64,000 bases of DNA from an uncultured Collinsella sp. (GCA_900551665.1 URWW01000003.1:1-64000); one strand, 5' to 3'. Counted from the first letter of the stretch, positions 7,270 to 19,348 are shown. The notes: generated from the sequence alone by a model not told the origin. Translations and numbers: made by a program.

Positions 7270-9997
7270 GTATCTCGATCTCCTCGGCGGGAAGGGTGAA
7301 GCGGAAGACCGCTCCATGGGGCTTGTTGTCGGCGACTTCGATGATACCCCCGTGCGCCTCGATGATGGAGCGGCACAACGACAGACCGAGTCCGAAGCTT
7401 CGATGGGAGTCGACGGGGCGAGGGCCCTCGGCGATGTAGAAGCGGTCGAAGACGCGGGGCTTGTCGCGGTCGGAGACACCCGGGCCGTCATCGGCGACCT
7501 CTACGACGACGGATGAACCCTCCCGTCGCGCGCCGATCGTCACGGTCGAGCCCTTCGGCGTGTATTTGAACGCGTTCGTGATGAGGTTCGTGAGCACCTG
7601 CATGATGAGGTGGACATCGATTTTCACCAAAAGGATCTCGTCCGTGTGCGTGATGGTCACGCGGTGCCCGTGCGATTCGCGGGCGACATGGCTGAGTGCG
7701 GCTGCGATAACCTCGTCCATGAGCTCCGACGTGAGGTTGAGTTGCATGTCGCCATCTTCGATGCGGGTGATGGCGAGGAGGTTCTCGACGGTGTCGATCA
7801 ACCAGAGCGAGTCGTTATAAATGGCGTCCGCGAGCTCGAGCCGTTTCGCGTCCTCGAGTTTCTCCCCACCATCGCGCAGCACCGCGGCCGACCCCGAGAT
7901 CGCGGTGAGGGGCGTCCTCAGGTCATGGCCGATGGATCTAAGCAGGTTGGCGCGCAGTTGCTCATTTTTGGCGAGCACGGCGGCCTCCTCCCGCTCTCGC
8001 GCCGCCTTGTCGCTCTCGAGGGCGAGCGCGCACTCGCCGACGATCGACAGGACGATGGAGTGCTCGAACGCCTCGAGCACGCGTCCCTTCAGATCGATGC
8101 CCACGACGCCGAACACCTCGTTGCCCGCGCGCACCGCAAGGTAGAGGCACTGCGCCTCTGGCAGGGTGTGAGTGCTCGCCCCGGCGTGCTTGTTGTTGTT
8201 GAAAGTCCACGTCGCCACGGCGCGTTCGTATTCGGTGAACAGGGACGTGCGGTGGTCTTCGGCCCCGGCGCTCTCATACAGCGGCTCCCCGAGCAGGTCG
8301 CCGTCTGCGGGGTAGAAGACGACGTCGAGCCTGAGGAGCTTCACGAGTTGGCTCATGGCGACGCGCGCTCGCGCCTGGGGTCCCTGGGCCCGTTGCAGGA
8401 GCTGGTTGGTTTCGAGGAGCACGCGGGTCCTGAAGGCGTTTTTCGCCGAGGCGCGCGCGTTGTCGGTGAGGCGTGCGGTGAGTTCGGCGGCCACCATCGC
8501 GGTCGCGAACATGATGGCGAAGGTCACGAGGTAGCTTCGGTCGTAGCTGTCGAATGAGAACAGCGGTGTCACGAAGCAGAAGTTGTAGAGCACCACCGAG
8601 AGGATGCTCGACACGATGGTGCAGACGCGCCCCGTGGTCGTGACGGCCGTGAGCAGGGCCGTGAGGATGTAAAGGGAGATGATGCTCGAGTCGGCGAACC
8701 CGAGTCCGCGGAATGCGGTGCCAACTGCCGTGGCGATGGCGGATAGGCCCAGCGTGAGCAACATGTCCCGCCTGCTCGGCAGATGGGGTCCCGAGGCAGC
8801 TTGCCGGTCGTGGCCCCGCCTGGCCGGCGCCGGTTGATCGGGGATGATGTAGATGTCGAGGTTCGGCGCGATGGCGATCAGCCTCTCCACGAGCGACTTG
8901 CGTCCGAAGAGCGCGTGATGCAGGCCGTGCGCCTCGCCGGTGCGCCCCATGACGATCTTCGAGATGCCGGACAGTCGCGCGAACTCGGCGATCTGAAAGG
9001 CGATGTCGTCCCCATACACCGTTTCCACCTGCGCGCCGAGCTGTTCGGCGAGGGCGCTGTTCGATGAGAGGCGCGCACGTTCGTCCTCGTCCATGGTCTG
9101 GGTTCGCGGACTCTCGACGAACAGGGCGACGAGCTCGCCGTGGAAGGCCTTCGACAGCCGCGCGGCCGCCCGCACGATGCGCGGGTTCGTGGGGGCGGGG
9201 GAGAGGCAGACCAGGATGCGCTCGCTGGTGTAGTAGTCGCGGTTGCCAAGCACGCGCGCGGCGTCGGCGAGGCGTCCCGTGCGGTCGGCGCAGCGGCGCA
9301 GGGCGATCTCGCGCAATGCCGTGAGGTTCTCGATGCTGAAGAAATTGCGCTGTGCGCGGTCGGCCTGCGCCGCGCGGTACACGAGTCCGGCCTTGAGGCG
9401 CTCGAGCAGGTCCTCGGGCTCGATATCCACGAGCTCGACCTGGTCGGCGTCATCGAAGACGCGGTCGGGGATACGCTCGCGCACGACGACGCCCGTGATG
9501 GAGGCCACCATGTCGTTCAGGCTCTCGATGTGCTGGACGTTGACCGTGGTGTAGACGTCTATGCCGGCGCGCAGAAGCTCCTCGACATCTTGATAGCGCT
9601 TTTCATGGCGGCACCCCGGCGCATTGGTGTGCGCGAGCTCGTCGACGAGGATTAGCCGCGGTGCCCGGGCCAGGGCGGCGTCGAGGTCGAATTCCGCGAG
9701 TTCGATGCCGTTGTGCTCGATGGACATGTGCGGGATGCGCTCGATGCCCCGCGACAGGCGCGCCGTCTCGGGGCGCTCATGCGGTTCGATATAGCCGGCG
9801 ACGACGTCCACGCCGCGCCTCTTGGCGGCGTGCGCGGCCTGGAGCATGGCGTAGGTTTTGCCCACGCCCGCGGCGTACCCGAAGAAGATCTTGAGGTGCC
9901 CTCGGCGTTCGCGGCGCTCCTGTGTGTGGGCGTCCTGTTCGAGCGCTCTGAGCAGGAGGTCGGGGTTCGCCCGTACGTCGGATGCAGCGCGTGACAT
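7262..9997 (-). CDS. kdpD: KdpD sensor histidine kinase
   Basis: This 911-residue membrane kinase senses potassium limitation or ionic stress and phosphorylates KdpE. In order: the KdpD N-terminal domain with Walker A GYAAGVGKT (residues 40-48) and LILVDELAHTNAPG; a universal-stress-protein-like domain; four close membrane segments around residues 400-510; a GAF-like region; the dimerisation helix with His691 in SIGHDLRTPL; and the ATPase domain with NLITNAFKYTPKGS and DDGPGV. The start at 9997 is preceded by GAGAAAGG at good spacing, so an upstream in-frame ATG at 10093 was not used. It is divergent from kdpFABC. Confidence 0.95.
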   Translation of the reverse strand: MSRAASDVRANPDLLLRALEQDAHTQERRERRGHLKIFFGYAAGVGKTYAMLQAAHAAKRRGVDVVAGYIEPHERPETARLSRGIERIPHMSIEHNGIELAEFDLDAALARAPRLILVDELAHTNAPGCRHEKRYQDVEELLRAGIDVYTTVNVQHIESLNDMVASITGVVVRERIPDRVFDDADQVELVDIEPEDLLERLKAGLVYRAAQADRAQRNFFSIENLTALREIALRRCADRTGRLADAARVLGNRDYYTSERILVCLSPAPTNPRIVRAAARLSKAFHGELVALFVESPRTQTMDEDERARLSSNSALAEQLGAQVETVYGDDIAFQIAEFARLSGISKIVMGRTGEAHGLHHALFGRKSLVERLIAIAPNLDIYIIPDQPAPARRGHDRQAASGPHLPSRRDMLLTLGLSAIATAVGTAFRGLGFADSSIISLYILTALLTAVTTTGRVCTIVSSILSVVLYNFCFVTPLFSFDSYDRSYLVTFAIMFATAMVAAELTARLTDNARASAKNAFRTRVLLETNQLLQRAQGPQARARVAMSQLVKLLRLDVVFYPADGDLLGEPLYESAGAEDHRTSLFTEYERAVATWTFNNNKHAGASTHTLPEAQCLYLAVRAGNEVFGVVGIDLKGRVLEAFEHSIVLSIVGECALALESDKAAREREEAAVLAKNEQLRANLLRSIGHDLRTPLTAISGSAAVLRDGGEKLEDAKRLELADAIYNDSLWLIDTVENLLAITRIEDGDMQLNLTSELMDEVIAAALSHVARESHGHRVTITHTDEILLVKIDVHLIMQVLTNLITNAFKYTPKGSTVTIGARREGSSVVVEVADDGPGVSDRDKPRVFDRFYIAEGPRPVDSHRSFGLGLSLCRSIIEAHGGIIEVADNKPHGAVFRFTLPAEEIEIHE

Positions 9998-10103
9998 TGC
10001 GAGGCCTTTCTCGCCGGTGTGGATCGATTGCGGCGGCGGGATGGGCCGCCTCGAGCATGCGATGAGTATAGGGCTCCGTTCGGGGCGCCGCATCCGCTCA
10101 GCT

Positions 10104-10121
10104 GCATCTTTACGGCATCTT
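10104..10121. promoter_or_regulatory. Candidate KdpE site between kdpD and kdpF
   Basis: Two direct GCATCTT heptamers lie 11 bases apart start to start, one helical turn, in the intergenic region of the divergent kdp genes. OmpR-family regulators bind direct repeats with this spacing. Assignment to KdpE rests on position only. Confidence 0.35.
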
Positions 10122-10228
10122 AAGGCCGGAGGGCATCACCCTAACACCGTTTTAATCCGCTTCGCCGTTTACTGTTACCAGGCACTCGGGGAAGGGTGCC
10201 ACCCGTGATTCTCGGAAGGAGCGGTTAC

Positions 10229-10315
10229 ATGAACGTCCTGATCCCGATCATAGGCATCACGTGCATCGGCCTGTTGATCTACTACATCTACATTCTGATG
10301 AGGAGTGATTCTTAA
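10229..10315 (+). CDS. kdpF: KdpF small subunit (28 residues)
   Basis: This 28-codon gene encodes a single membrane helix (IIGITCIGLLIYYIYILM) ending in a short polar tail, RSDS. KdpF is the tiny stabilising subunit of the KdpFABC potassium pump. CGGAAGGAG lies at good distance before the ATG, and the stop is three bases from the kdpA start. Size, topology and position just ahead of kdpA make the assignment firm despite the shortness. Confidence 0.85.
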   Translation: MNVLIPIIGITCIGLLIYYIYILMRSDS

Positions 10316-10318
10316 ATC

Positions 10319-12142
10319 ATGAGCGCTGCAATTCAGTACATCCTGTACTTCGCCGTGCTCGTCGTTTTGGCCATCCCGCTCGGTCGGTTCATGGCCCGTG
10401 TCATGGACGGCGAGCATACGTTTTTGTCACCCGTGCTCGCACCCGTCGAGCGGGGCGTCTATCGCCTGCTCCGCATTGACTCGCATGAGCAGATGGGCTG
10501 GAAGCGTTACCTGGTGAGCGTCCTTGTCTTCTCGGGTATCGGGCTCGTGGTGCTCGTCGCGCTCCAGATGCTCCAGGCTGTCCTGCCGGGCAACCCGCAG
10601 CACCTGCCCAGCGTGCCCTGGGACCTGTCGTTCAACACGGCGGCCTCCTTTATCACCAATACCAACTGGCAGTCCTATTCCGGCGAGACCGCCCTGTCCT
10701 ACCTTGTGCAGTTCATGGGTCTCACCGTGCAGAACTTCGTTTCCGCCGGCACCGGTATCGCGGTCATGTTCGCACTGATCCGCGGCTTCCGTCAGGTCAA
10801 GGAGCAGGGCCTGGGTTCCTTCTGGGTCGACCTCACCCGCACCGTCCTGTATGTGCTCATCCCGCTGAACCTCGTGTTGGGCGTCTGCCTGGCTGCCGGT
10901 GGCGTCATCTCCAACTTCCAGCCGGCTCAGAAGGCTGAGCTCGTAGAGCCCGTCGCTGTCCAGCCTAATGCAGACGGCGGCTGGAGCGTCATCGATGGCG
11001 CCCAGATCGAGGGCGACACGGTCAAGGTCGATGGCAAGGTCGTCGAGGACGCACGCGTGGTCACCGAGCAGTTCCTGCCCCAGGGCCCCGCGGCTCCTCA
11101 GGTCGCCATCAAGCAGTCCGGCACCAACGGCGGCGGCTTCTTCGGCGTGAACTCCGCCCATCCGTATGAGAACCCCAGCGCCTTCACCAACATCATCGAG
11201 ATGACCAGCCTGCTGCTGATCCCGGCCGCCTGCTGCTTCACCTTCGGTATCGGCGTCAAGAACACCAAGCAGGGCAAGGCTATCTTTGCCGCCATGTTCA
11301 TCTTGCTGGTGATCTTCACCGGCATCATCGCCGTCAACGAGCATGCGGGCACCCCGCAGCTGGCCGATGACGGAGCGGTCAATATCGAGATGACCGACGG
11401 CCAGGCCGGCGGCAACATGGAGGGCAAGGAGAGCCGCTTCGGTATCGCCGCCTCCTCCACGTGGTCGGCTTACACCACCGCCGCTTCCAACGGATCGGTT
11501 AACTCCATGCACGACTCCTACACCCCGCTGGGCGGTTTTGTCCAGATGCTTCAGATGGCTCTGGGCGAGGTCGTCTTCGGCGGCGTGGGCTGCGGCCTGT
11601 ACGGCATGATCGGCTTCGCCATCCTCACGGTGTTCATCGCCGGCCTCATGGTCGGACGCACGCCGGAGTTCCTGGGCAAGAAGATCGAGCCGGGCGAGAT
11701 GCGCTGGGCAGTTGTCCTGTGCCTGGCAACTCCGTTTGCCATTCTGGTGTGCTCGGCCATCGCCTGCATGGTGCCCGGTCTTGTCGACCAGCTCAACAAT
11801 GGCGGCGCGCACGGCTTCTCCGAGGTGCTGTATGCCTTCACCTCATGCGGCGGCAACAACGGCTCGGCGTTTGCAGGCATGAACTGCAACATTCCCTGGA
11901 TCAACGTCATGCTCGGCCTCGAGATGCTATTCGCCCGCTTCATGCCCATCATCGGCACGCTGGCTATCGCCGGCTCGCTGGCCAAGAAGGGCAAGGTCGC
12001 CGAAAGCGCCGGCACCCTGTCTACCACCAACGGCATGTTCGTATTCCTGCTCGTGTTCATCGTTCTGCTGATCGGTGCCCTGAGCTTCTTCCCGGCCCTG
12101 GCGCTCGGCCCCGTTGCCGAGTTCTTCCAGATGATTGCGTAA
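10319..12142 (+). CDS. kdpA: KdpA potassium-translocating subunit
   Basis: KdpA is the channel-like subunit that selects potassium. The 607-residue chain has about ten hydrophobic segments, a long first outer loop ([21 protein letters not shown]) and selectivity-filter-like loops, including [19 protein letters not shown]. It is about 50 residues longer than E. coli KdpA (557). The extra length sits in two acidic outside loops, near residues 205-255 (between [13 protein letters not shown] and [11 protein letters not shown]) and 340-375. The first codon follows ATGAGGAG. It is translated between kdpF and kdpB in the same operon. Confidence 0.95.
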   Translation: MSAAIQYILYFAVLVVLAIPLGRFMARVMDGEHTFLSPVLAPVERGVYRLLRIDSHEQMGWKRYLVSVLVFSGIGLVVLVALQMLQAVLPGNPQHLPSVPWDLSFNTAASFITNTNWQSYSGETALSYLVQFMGLTVQNFVSAGTGIAVMFALIRGFRQVKEQGLGSFWVDLTRTVLYVLIPLNLVLGVCLAAGGVISNFQPAQKAELVEPVAVQPNADGGWSVIDGAQIEGDTVKVDGKVVEDARVVTEQFLPQGPAAPQVAIKQSGTNGGGFFGVNSAHPYENPSAFTNIIEMTSLLLIPAACCFTFGIGVKNTKQGKAIFAAMFILLVIFTGIIAVNEHAGTPQLADDGAVNIEMTDGQAGGNMEGKESRFGIAASSTWSAYTTAASNGSVNSMHDSYTPLGGFVQMLQMALGEVVFGGVGCGLYGMIGFAILTVFIAGLMVGRTPEFLGKKIEPGEMRWAVVLCLATPFAILVCSAIACMVPGLVDQLNNGGAHGFSEVLYAFTSCGGNNGSAFAGMNCNIPWINVMLGLEMLFARFMPIIGTLAIAGSLAKKGKVAESAGTLSTTNGMFVFLLVFIVLLIGALSFFPALALGPVAEFFQMIA

Positions 12143-12158
12143 AGGAGGGCGCAGATTT

Positions 12159-14213
12159 ATGGCTATGCAAAAAGACATGATGGGCCGCGCGGTCCGCGAC
12201 TCGTTTGCCAAGCTGGATCCTCGCGTCCAGATTCAAAACCCGGTCATGTTCCTGGTGTGGCTTTCCGCCGTCATGACCTCCGTCCTGGCCGTCGCTTCCA
12301 TCTTCGGTGTGCAGGACGCGGGTGTGCCCACCTACTATGTGGTCGCCATCGCGGTCATCCTGTGGCTCACCGACCTGTTCTCGAACTTCGCCGAGGCGCT
12401 TGCCGAGGGCCGCGGTAAGGCTCAGGCCGATTCCCTGCGTGCGGCCAAAAAGGATGTCGAGGCCCATCGCATCGAGTCCGTTGAGGACAAGGAGCACTTC
12501 ACCGTCGTTCCCGGCACCGAGCTCACGCGCGGCGACCTGGTGATCGTACGCGCCGGCGAGCAGATCCCCGGCGACGGCGACGTCATCGAAGGCGCTGCCT
12601 CCGTTGACGAGTCCGCCATCACCGGCGAGTCCGCCCCCGTGGTCCGCGAGGCCGGTGGCGACCGCTCTGCCGTTACCGGCGGTACCACGGTGCTGTCCGA
12701 CTGGATCGTCGTCAAGATCTCCAGTGAGCCCGGCCAGAGCTTCCTGGATAAGATGATCGCGATGGTCGAGGGTGCCGCGCGCAAGAAGACCCCCAACGAG
12801 ATCGCTCTGGAGATCTTCCTGGTGGCCCTCTCCATCGTCTTTATCCTGGTCACGCTGGCCCTGTATTGTTACTCCTGCTTCTCGGCCGGTCTTAACGACA
12901 TGGTCAACCCCACGGCCGTGACCACGCTCGTGGCGCTGCTCGTGTGCCTAGCTCCCACTACCATCGGTGCGTTGCTGTCCGCCATCGGCATCGCCGGCAT
13001 GAGCCGTCTGAACGAGGCCAACGTGCTGGCCATGTCCGGTCGCGCCATCGAGGCCGCCGGCGACGTTGATATCCTCATGCTCGACAAGACCGGCACCATC
13101 ACCCTGGGTAACCGCCAGGCCGCCGAGTTCATCCCGGTCGACGGTGTCGATCCCGCGGAGCTGGCCGATGCCGCTCAGCTTTCCTCGCTGGCCGACGAGA
13201 CCCCCGAGGGCCGTTCCATCGTCGTGCTCGCCAAGGAGCAGTTCGGTTTGCGCGGCCGCACGCTCGAGGATAAGGGTATGGAGTTCATCCCGTTCACCGC
13301 GGCAACGCGTATGTCCGGCGTGAACTACGAGGGCAATGAGATCCGCAAAGGCGCTGCCGATTCCGTGCGCACCTATGTGGAGGTAGCCGGCGGCGTGTTC
13401 TCCCAGGAGTGCGACGAGGTCGTCGAGCGCATCGCCAAGGCCGGCGGCACCCCGCTGGTCGTGACCAAGAACTGCCGCGTGCTGGGCGTTGTGTACCTCA
13501 AGGACATCATCAAGTCCGGCGTTAAGGAGAAGTTTGCCGACCTGCGCCGCATGGGCATCAAGACCATCATGGTGACGGGTGACAACCCGCTCACCGCCGC
13601 GGCAATCGCCGCCGAGGCCGGCGTTGACGACTTCCTGGCCGAGGCCACCCCTGAGGGCAAGCTCGAGAAGATCCGCGAGTTCCAGCGTGAGGGCCACCTG
13701 GTCGCCATGACCGGCGACGGCACCAACGACGCGCCCGCTCTGGCCCAGGCCGACGTCGCCGTGGCCATGAACACGGGTACCCAGGCTGCCAAGGAGGCCG
13801 GCAACATGGTCGACCTCGACTCCAGCCCCACCAAGCTCATCGAGGTTGTGCGTATTGGCAAGCAGCTGCTCATGACCCGCGGTTCGCTCACGACCTTCTC
13901 GGTGGCCAACGACGTGGCGAAGTACTTCGCTATCATCCCGGCCTTGTTCTCGCCGATCTACCCGGGCCTTGGCGCGCTCAACATCCTTGGTCTGGCAAGC
14001 CCGCTGTCCGCAGTTCTTTCGGCCATCATCTATAACGCGCTCGTTATCGTCGCGCTGATCCCGGCCGCGCTTAAGGGCGTTAAGTACCGCGAGGTCCCGT
14101 CCGGACAGCTGCTGACCCACAACCTGCTCGTGTGGGGCCTGGGCGGCATCGTTGCCCCGTTCGTATTCATCAAGCTCATCGACATGCTGCTCGCGTTCTG
14201 CGGCATTATGTAA
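12159..14213 (+). CDS. kdpB: KdpB P-type ATPase subunit
   Basis: KdpB hydrolyses ATP to drive potassium uptake. The 684-residue chain has the actuator motif TGES at about 155, the phosphorylated Asp309 in DKTGT, the nucleotide-domain KGA region, and [22 protein letters not shown] in the P domain, with six to seven membrane segments. The ATG at 12159 follows AAAGGAGGG; an earlier in-frame ATG at 12135 overlaps the kdpA end and lies upstream of that ribosome site, so it was rejected. Confidence 0.96.
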   Translation: MAMQKDMMGRAVRDSFAKLDPRVQIQNPVMFLVWLSAVMTSVLAVASIFGVQDAGVPTYYVVAIAVILWLTDLFSNFAEALAEGRGKAQADSLRAAKKDVEAHRIESVEDKEHFTVVPGTELTRGDLVIVRAGEQIPGDGDVIEGAASVDESAITGESAPVVREAGGDRSAVTGGTTVLSDWIVVKISSEPGQSFLDKMIAMVEGAARKKTPNEIALEIFLVALSIVFILVTLALYCYSCFSAGLNDMVNPTAVTTLVALLVCLAPTTIGALLSAIGIAGMSRLNEANVLAMSGRAIEAAGDVDILMLDKTGTITLGNRQAAEFIPVDGVDPAELADAAQLSSLADETPEGRSIVVLAKEQFGLRGRTLEDKGMEFIPFTAATRMSGVNYEGNEIRKGAADSVRTYVEVAGGVFSQECDEVVERIAKAGGTPLVVTKNCRVLGVVYLKDIIKSGVKEKFADLRRMGIKTIMVTGDNPLTAAAIAAEAGVDDFLAEATPEGKLEKIREFQREGHLVAMTGDGTNDAPALAQADVAVAMNTGTQAAKEAGNMVDLDSSPTKLIEVVRIGKQLLMTRGSLTTFSVANDVAKYFAIIPALFSPIYPGLGALNILGLASPLSAVLSAIIYNALVIVALIPAALKGVKYREVPSGQLLTHNLLVWGLGGIVAPFVFIKLIDMLLAFCGIM

Positions 14214-14225
14214 GTGGAGGTTTGT

Positions 14226-14816
14226 ATGTTCAAAGGTGTTGCATCGCGTGCACTGGGCGTGTTCGCGCTGTTTACCGTTGTCTGCGGCCTGGGCTATACG
14301 CTCGTCGTGACCGGCATCGCCCAGGTTGCGTTCCCGTATCAGGCGAACGGTTCACTCATCAAGGTCGACGACAAGATCGTGGGCTCCGAGCTGATCGGTC
14401 AGAACTTTGAGGATGAGGACCACATGTGGGGCCGCATTCAGAACGTGACTATCGTCGAGGGGGAGGACGGCGGGCTCATGGCCTACGGCGCCCCGTCCAA
14501 CCTCTCCCCGGCGAGCGAGGAGTACCGGCAGCTTGTGGACGAGCGCGTCGAGAAGATCCGCGCCGCCAATCCCGACGCCGGCATGGATGCCGTGCCCGTC
14601 GACCTGGTGACGTGTTCCGGTTCAGGGCTCGACCCCGAGATCTCCCCCGATGCTGCCGAGTACCAGGTACCGCGCCTGGCAAAGGCCACGGGCAAGAGCG
14701 AAGGCGAGGTGCGCGACATCATCGCCCAGTGCACCAAAGGCCGATTCCTGGGCGTCTTCGGCGAGCCCACGGTCAACGTGCTCAAGGTGAACCTCATGTT
14801 GGATGGTGTGCTGTAG
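14226..14816 (+). CDS. kdpC: KdpC subunit of the potassium pump
   Basis: KdpC is a single-span periplasm-facing subunit that assembles with KdpB and assists nucleotide use. Residues 6-30 form the membrane anchor (ALGVFALFTVVCGLGYTLVV) and the rest is soluble. Family signatures include GSELIGQNF, PVDLVTCSGSGLDPEISPDAAEYQVPRLA and the C-terminal FGEPTVNVLKVNLML. Length is 196 residues, as usual. The ATG at 14226 follows GTGGAGG, 12 bases after the kdpB stop. It is the last gene of the operon and is followed by a strong terminator. Confidence 0.95.
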   Translation: MFKGVASRALGVFALFTVVCGLGYTLVVTGIAQVAFPYQANGSLIKVDDKIVGSELIGQNFEDEDHMWGRIQNVTIVEGEDGGLMAYGAPSNLSPASEEYRQLVDERVEKIRAANPDAGMDAVPVDLVTCSGSGLDPEISPDAAEYQVPRLAKATGKSEGEVRDIIAQCTKGRFLGVFGEPTVNVLKVNLMLDGVL

Positions 14817-14842
14817 GCGGCGTTTTCGACTAGAGATGCTTG

Positions 14843-14874
14843 CATGCCCCCGGTGCGATCGCGCCGGGGGCATG
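14843..14874 (+). terminator. Terminator of kdpFABC
   Basis: CATGCCCCCGG and CCGGGGGCATG pair around a short loop, followed by ATTGTTTTAAC. It lies 27 bases after the kdpC stop. Confidence 0.85.
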
Positions 14875-14919
14875 ATTGTTTTAACCAGCGGTTAGATTTT
14901 TCGCATCGCCGCCGATTTG

Positions 14920-15321
14920 ATGGGGGCGATTGTCGGGTTGATCGAAATTGCGTTGAGGGATGGCCGCAAAGATGATGCGCTCGAGTGCGCGCACCGCGCT
15001 CAGCTGGCATTCGAGGCACTTGGTCAGCCTGCATGGATGAGTCTGATGCCGCGGCTGGCGGCCGTGACGGCATCGGGCGATTCTGGTGAGGCGATTGAGC
15101 TTCTTGATGCCGTCATGACCTCGTTGCATGGGGGCGACTCCGCGGCACTCCAGGGTCCGCTTTACCGCTATTCGGACCTGAATGACTTGACCGACTTGAC
15201 GTCCAGGATGGGTGCGCTGCTGCTTTCGGAAGTCGAGAATGAAGACGAGTATGCTTTTGTGCGCGCAGTCCCTGCCTACCGTTCGTTCGTGGAGAAATGG
15301 AAGGCCGTGGGTTCGGTGTAG
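14920..15321 (+). CDS. Helical protein of unknown function, possibly a 3' gene remnant
   Basis: The 133-residue product is not recognised. It is mostly helical, with Ala/Leu-rich amphipathic stretches (IALRDGRKDDALECAHRAQLAFEALG) resembling TPR-type helix pairs, and an acidic stretch EVENEDEYAFV. No ribosome binding site stands before the ATG, and the reading frame is open a few codons further upstream to a TAG at 14893. Starting so soon after the kdp terminator without signals, it may be the 3' end of a longer helical protein, for example the tail of an HTH regulator, whose front was lost. Codon use is ordinary for the window. Confidence 0.5.
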   Translation: MGAIVGLIEIALRDGRKDDALECAHRAQLAFEALGQPAWMSLMPRLAAVTASGDSGEAIELLDAVMTSLHGGDSAALQGPLYRYSDLNDLTDLTSRMGALLLSEVENEDEYAFVRAVPAYRSFVEKWKAVGSV

Positions 15322-15488
15322 GGAGCGGCGCTCCGCCGTCCAAAAGGCTCGGACGCCCCGTGGACGCTCAGGCGGCGACCATTCCTTTTGGCGTATGCGC
15401 TCATGACCGCCCGCGCCGTCGAGCTGGTGGTGCTGCCGAGGGTATGATTATCGGACTATGCCACTCCGCGTGACGGGAGGTCCGTCTC

Positions 15489-16208
15489 ATGCTTTGGTTT
15501 ACATCGGACACGCACTTCGGCCATGCCAACGTGCTGCATTTCACCGATCGCCCGTTTGGCGATATCGCGCATATGAATCGCGTGCTCATCAACGCGATCA
15601 ACGAGCGCGTGGCGCCCACCGACGACCTGTACATCCTCGGCGATTTCTCGTATCAGATGACCGCAGACGAGGCGGCGGCGCTGCGCTCGAAGATCAATTG
15701 CCGCAAGGTGCACATCGTGCCGGGCAATCACGACAAGGACTGGACGCACAAGGACGTGGCGGGGACGTTCATCGTCGAGCCGCCCATCGTGCGCATCAAT
15801 ATCCATGGGCAGAAGATCGTGCTGTCGCACTATCCGCTCATGGAGTGGCAGTCCATGTCGCGCGGGTCCTGGCATCTGCATGGGCATATCCACAGCGCGG
15901 GTAGCGTGTATAACGAGCTCAACCGCAAGCAGGGTCTTATGCGCTACGACGTGGGCGTGGACGCGAACGACCTGGCGCCGGTGAGCCTGGACGAGATTCG
16001 CGCCTGGTTCGAGGGCGTGGAGTTCTACGGCCGTGCCCGCTGGTGGGAGTGGGTGAACGGGACGGGCGATCCTGCGGTGGCCGAGGATTGCGAGGTGGTC
16101 CGCGAGCTCATGGTCGAGGTGGATCGCGACCATGCGACCGCGCAGGAGTCTGCGGAGGCGTCGCGGCGTTGCGCCTCGGCGCTGCGGGAGCTCGGACTCG
16201 GACGCTAG
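15489..16208 (+). CDS. Calcineurin-like metallophosphoesterase
   Basis: This 239-residue protein has the metal-binding motifs of the metallophosphoesterase superfamily: SDTHFGH at residues 6-12, LGDFS near 52, VPGNHDKD near 77, LSHYPLM near 116 and HLHGHIHS near 130. These coordinate two metal ions for phosphoester hydrolysis. The C-terminal third lacks recognised domains. The ATG follows GACGGGAGG. It stands alone between a hypothetical gene and pyrG. The natural substrate is unknown; small proteins of this type act on nucleotides or phosphodiesters. Confidence 0.85.
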   Translation: MLWFTSDTHFGHANVLHFTDRPFGDIAHMNRVLINAINERVAPTDDLYILGDFSYQMTADEAAALRSKINCRKVHIVPGNHDKDWTHKDVAGTFIVEPPIVRINIHGQKIVLSHYPLMEWQSMSRGSWHLHGHIHSAGSVYNELNRKQGLMRYDVGVDANDLAPVSLDEIRAWFEGVEFYGRARWWEWVNGTGDPAVAEDCEVVRELMVEVDRDHATAQESAEASRRCASALRELGLGR

Positions 16209-16250
16209 CACCACGCGGAGCACCGGCCTTCGCTTCGAATGCATGGGAAT

Positions 16251-16289
16251 TCAACCTCAAATTAGGGACAGTCCCTCATTTGAGGTTGA
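16251..16289. repeat. Dispersed palindrome, copy 2
   Basis: 19-bp arms with one mismatch, TCAACCTCAAATTAGGGAC and its complement, flank a central A. It lies 42 bases after the metallophosphoesterase stop and upstream of pyrG. Confidence 0.85.
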
Positions 16290-16341
16290 GAGGGGCAATC
16301 GTTTCCAGTGCGTGAATTCGCCATGCTCCCCATCGTCATGA

Positions 16342-18027
<1,686 letters not shown>

Positions 18028-18155
18028 GCGCGCCACGTTCTCCACGAGGGGACAGGCACTCATTCCGTGAGTTTCATCGCCTATGAGACGCCGCGCGTCG
18101 AGCGCGCTCATGCATCCCTACTGCCTTTTTGATGCGCGTCGCATCGCTTTGAGAA

Positions 18156-18196
18156 CGCCGCCTCAATTAAGGGACTGTCCCTTAATTGAGGCGGCG
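18156..18196. repeat. Dispersed palindrome, copy 3 (perfect)
   Basis: A perfect inverted repeat with 20-bp arms, starting CGCCGCCTCAATTAAGGGAC, around a single central T. It lies between the convergent genes pyrG and the MetE-like gene, 33 bases from the latter's stop. It could form a cruciform or a long hairpin in either transcript. Confidence 0.95.
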
Positions 18197-18229
18197 TGTC
18201 ATGTGCCATCGTTGCCGATGAGTCTTTAG

Positions 18230-19348
18230 TTAGGCCCCCCAGACCTCCTCGGCGATGCTGCGCACGAGCGCGATCTTGGCCCACTGCTCGTCCTCGGTGA
18301 GCTTGTTGCCGATCTCGCAGCTGGCAAATCCGCACTGCGGGGAGAGGCAGAGGTCCTCGAGCGGGACGAAGCGCGCGGCCTCGTGGATGCGCGCGATCAC
18401 GGCGTCGCGGTCCTCAAGCTCGGGGCGCTTGGTGGTCACCAGGCCGAGGACGACCTTCTTGTCCGGCGCCACGTGCGCGAGCGGCTCGAAGCCGCCGGAG
18501 CGCTCGTCGTCGAACTCCAGGTAGAAGGCGTCGACGTTCTCGCGCGCGAACAGGATGGGGGCCACCAGGTCGTACGGGCCACTCGAGGCGTGGGTGGAGT
18601 GATAGTTGCCGCGGCACACGTGCGTGGTGACGGCCATGTCGGTGGGGCGCCCCTCGAGCGCGAGGTTGTTTACGCGCAGGTACTTCTCGGCCTCGGCTTC
18701 GGGCGTGGAGCCGGCGGCGTGGATGCCCGCCTGGAAGTGCTCGTCAACGAGCGCGCCCCAGGTGCAGTCATCGAGCTGCAGGTTGCGGCAGCCCGCGGCG
18801 TAAAGTTCGGCGATCACGGTGCGGTACGCGGCGCCGATATCCTCGAGCAGCTCGTCCTCGTTCGGGTAGAAGCTGTGCGTGCGCTCGGCCGCCGCCTCGT
18901 CACGGTAAAGCTCGAGCAGGAGCTGGGCGGGGGCGGGGATGGTCTGCTTAGCCGTGTGCCCAGGCTCCTCGAGCGCCTGAACGAACTTGAAGTGCTCGAC
19001 GAAGGGGTGGTTCTCACCGGAGATCTTGCCCGTGAGGGCGGCCGAGCCGTGCGTGGTCTCCTCGCCCACGAAGAAATAGCCATGGTCGAGCTCCACGTGC
19101 TCAATCCCGCCGAGTCCCCACATGAAGTCGAGGTGCCAGTAGGAGCGGCGGAACTCTCCGTCGGTGAGCAGCGGCAGACCAGCGTCCTTCTGCTTGGCGA
19201 CGAGCTCGGCGATGCAGGCATTCTCGACGGCGATGAGACCTGCGTCGTCAAGTTTGCCGGCGGCGTGTGCGGCTCGGGCCTCCTTGAGCGCCTCCGGGCG
19301 CAGGAAGCTACCGACGACGTCGAATCGGGTGGGTGCGATGGCGGCCAT
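18230..19348 (-). CDS. Cobalamin-independent methionine synthase-like methyltransferase (MetE C-domain, YxjG type)
   Basis: This 372-residue protein is a stand-alone version of the MetE catalytic domain, the family that methylates a thiol such as homocysteine without cobalamin. Zinc ligands visible are His243 and Cys245 in THVCRGN and Cys339 in SPQCGFAS; an acidic ligand is expected in YLEFDDERSG. It lacks the MetE N-terminal half, like Bacillus YxjG/YxjH. AAAGGAAC precedes the ATG at 19348. A LysR regulator gene lies just upstream on the same strand with a LysR-type palindrome between. Methyl donor and acceptor are not certain. Confidence 0.85.
   Translation of the reverse strand: MAAIAPTRFDVVGSFLRPEALKEARAAHAAGKLDDAGLIAVENACIAELVAKQKDAGLPLLTDGEFRRSYWHLDFMWGLGGIEHVELDHGYFFVGEETTHGSAALTGKISGENHPFVEHFKFVQALEEPGHTAKQTIPAPAQLLLELYRDEAAAERTHSFYPNEDELLEDIGAAYRTVIAELYAAGCRNLQLDDCTWGALVDEHFQAGIHAAGSTPEAEAEKYLRVNNLALEGRPTDMAVTTHVCRGNYHSTHASSGPYDLVAPILFARENVDAFYLEFDDERSGGFEPLAHVAPDKKVVLGLVTTKRPELEDRDAVIARIHEAARFVPLEDLCLSPQCGFASCEIGNKLTEDEQWAKIALVRSIAEEVWGA

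Noticed and set aside
10427..11812. A 461-residue open frame opposite kdpA
   Set aside because: It is an antisense shadow of a strongly conserved gene with high-GC codons; composition is low in hydrophobic pattern and has no ribosome site.
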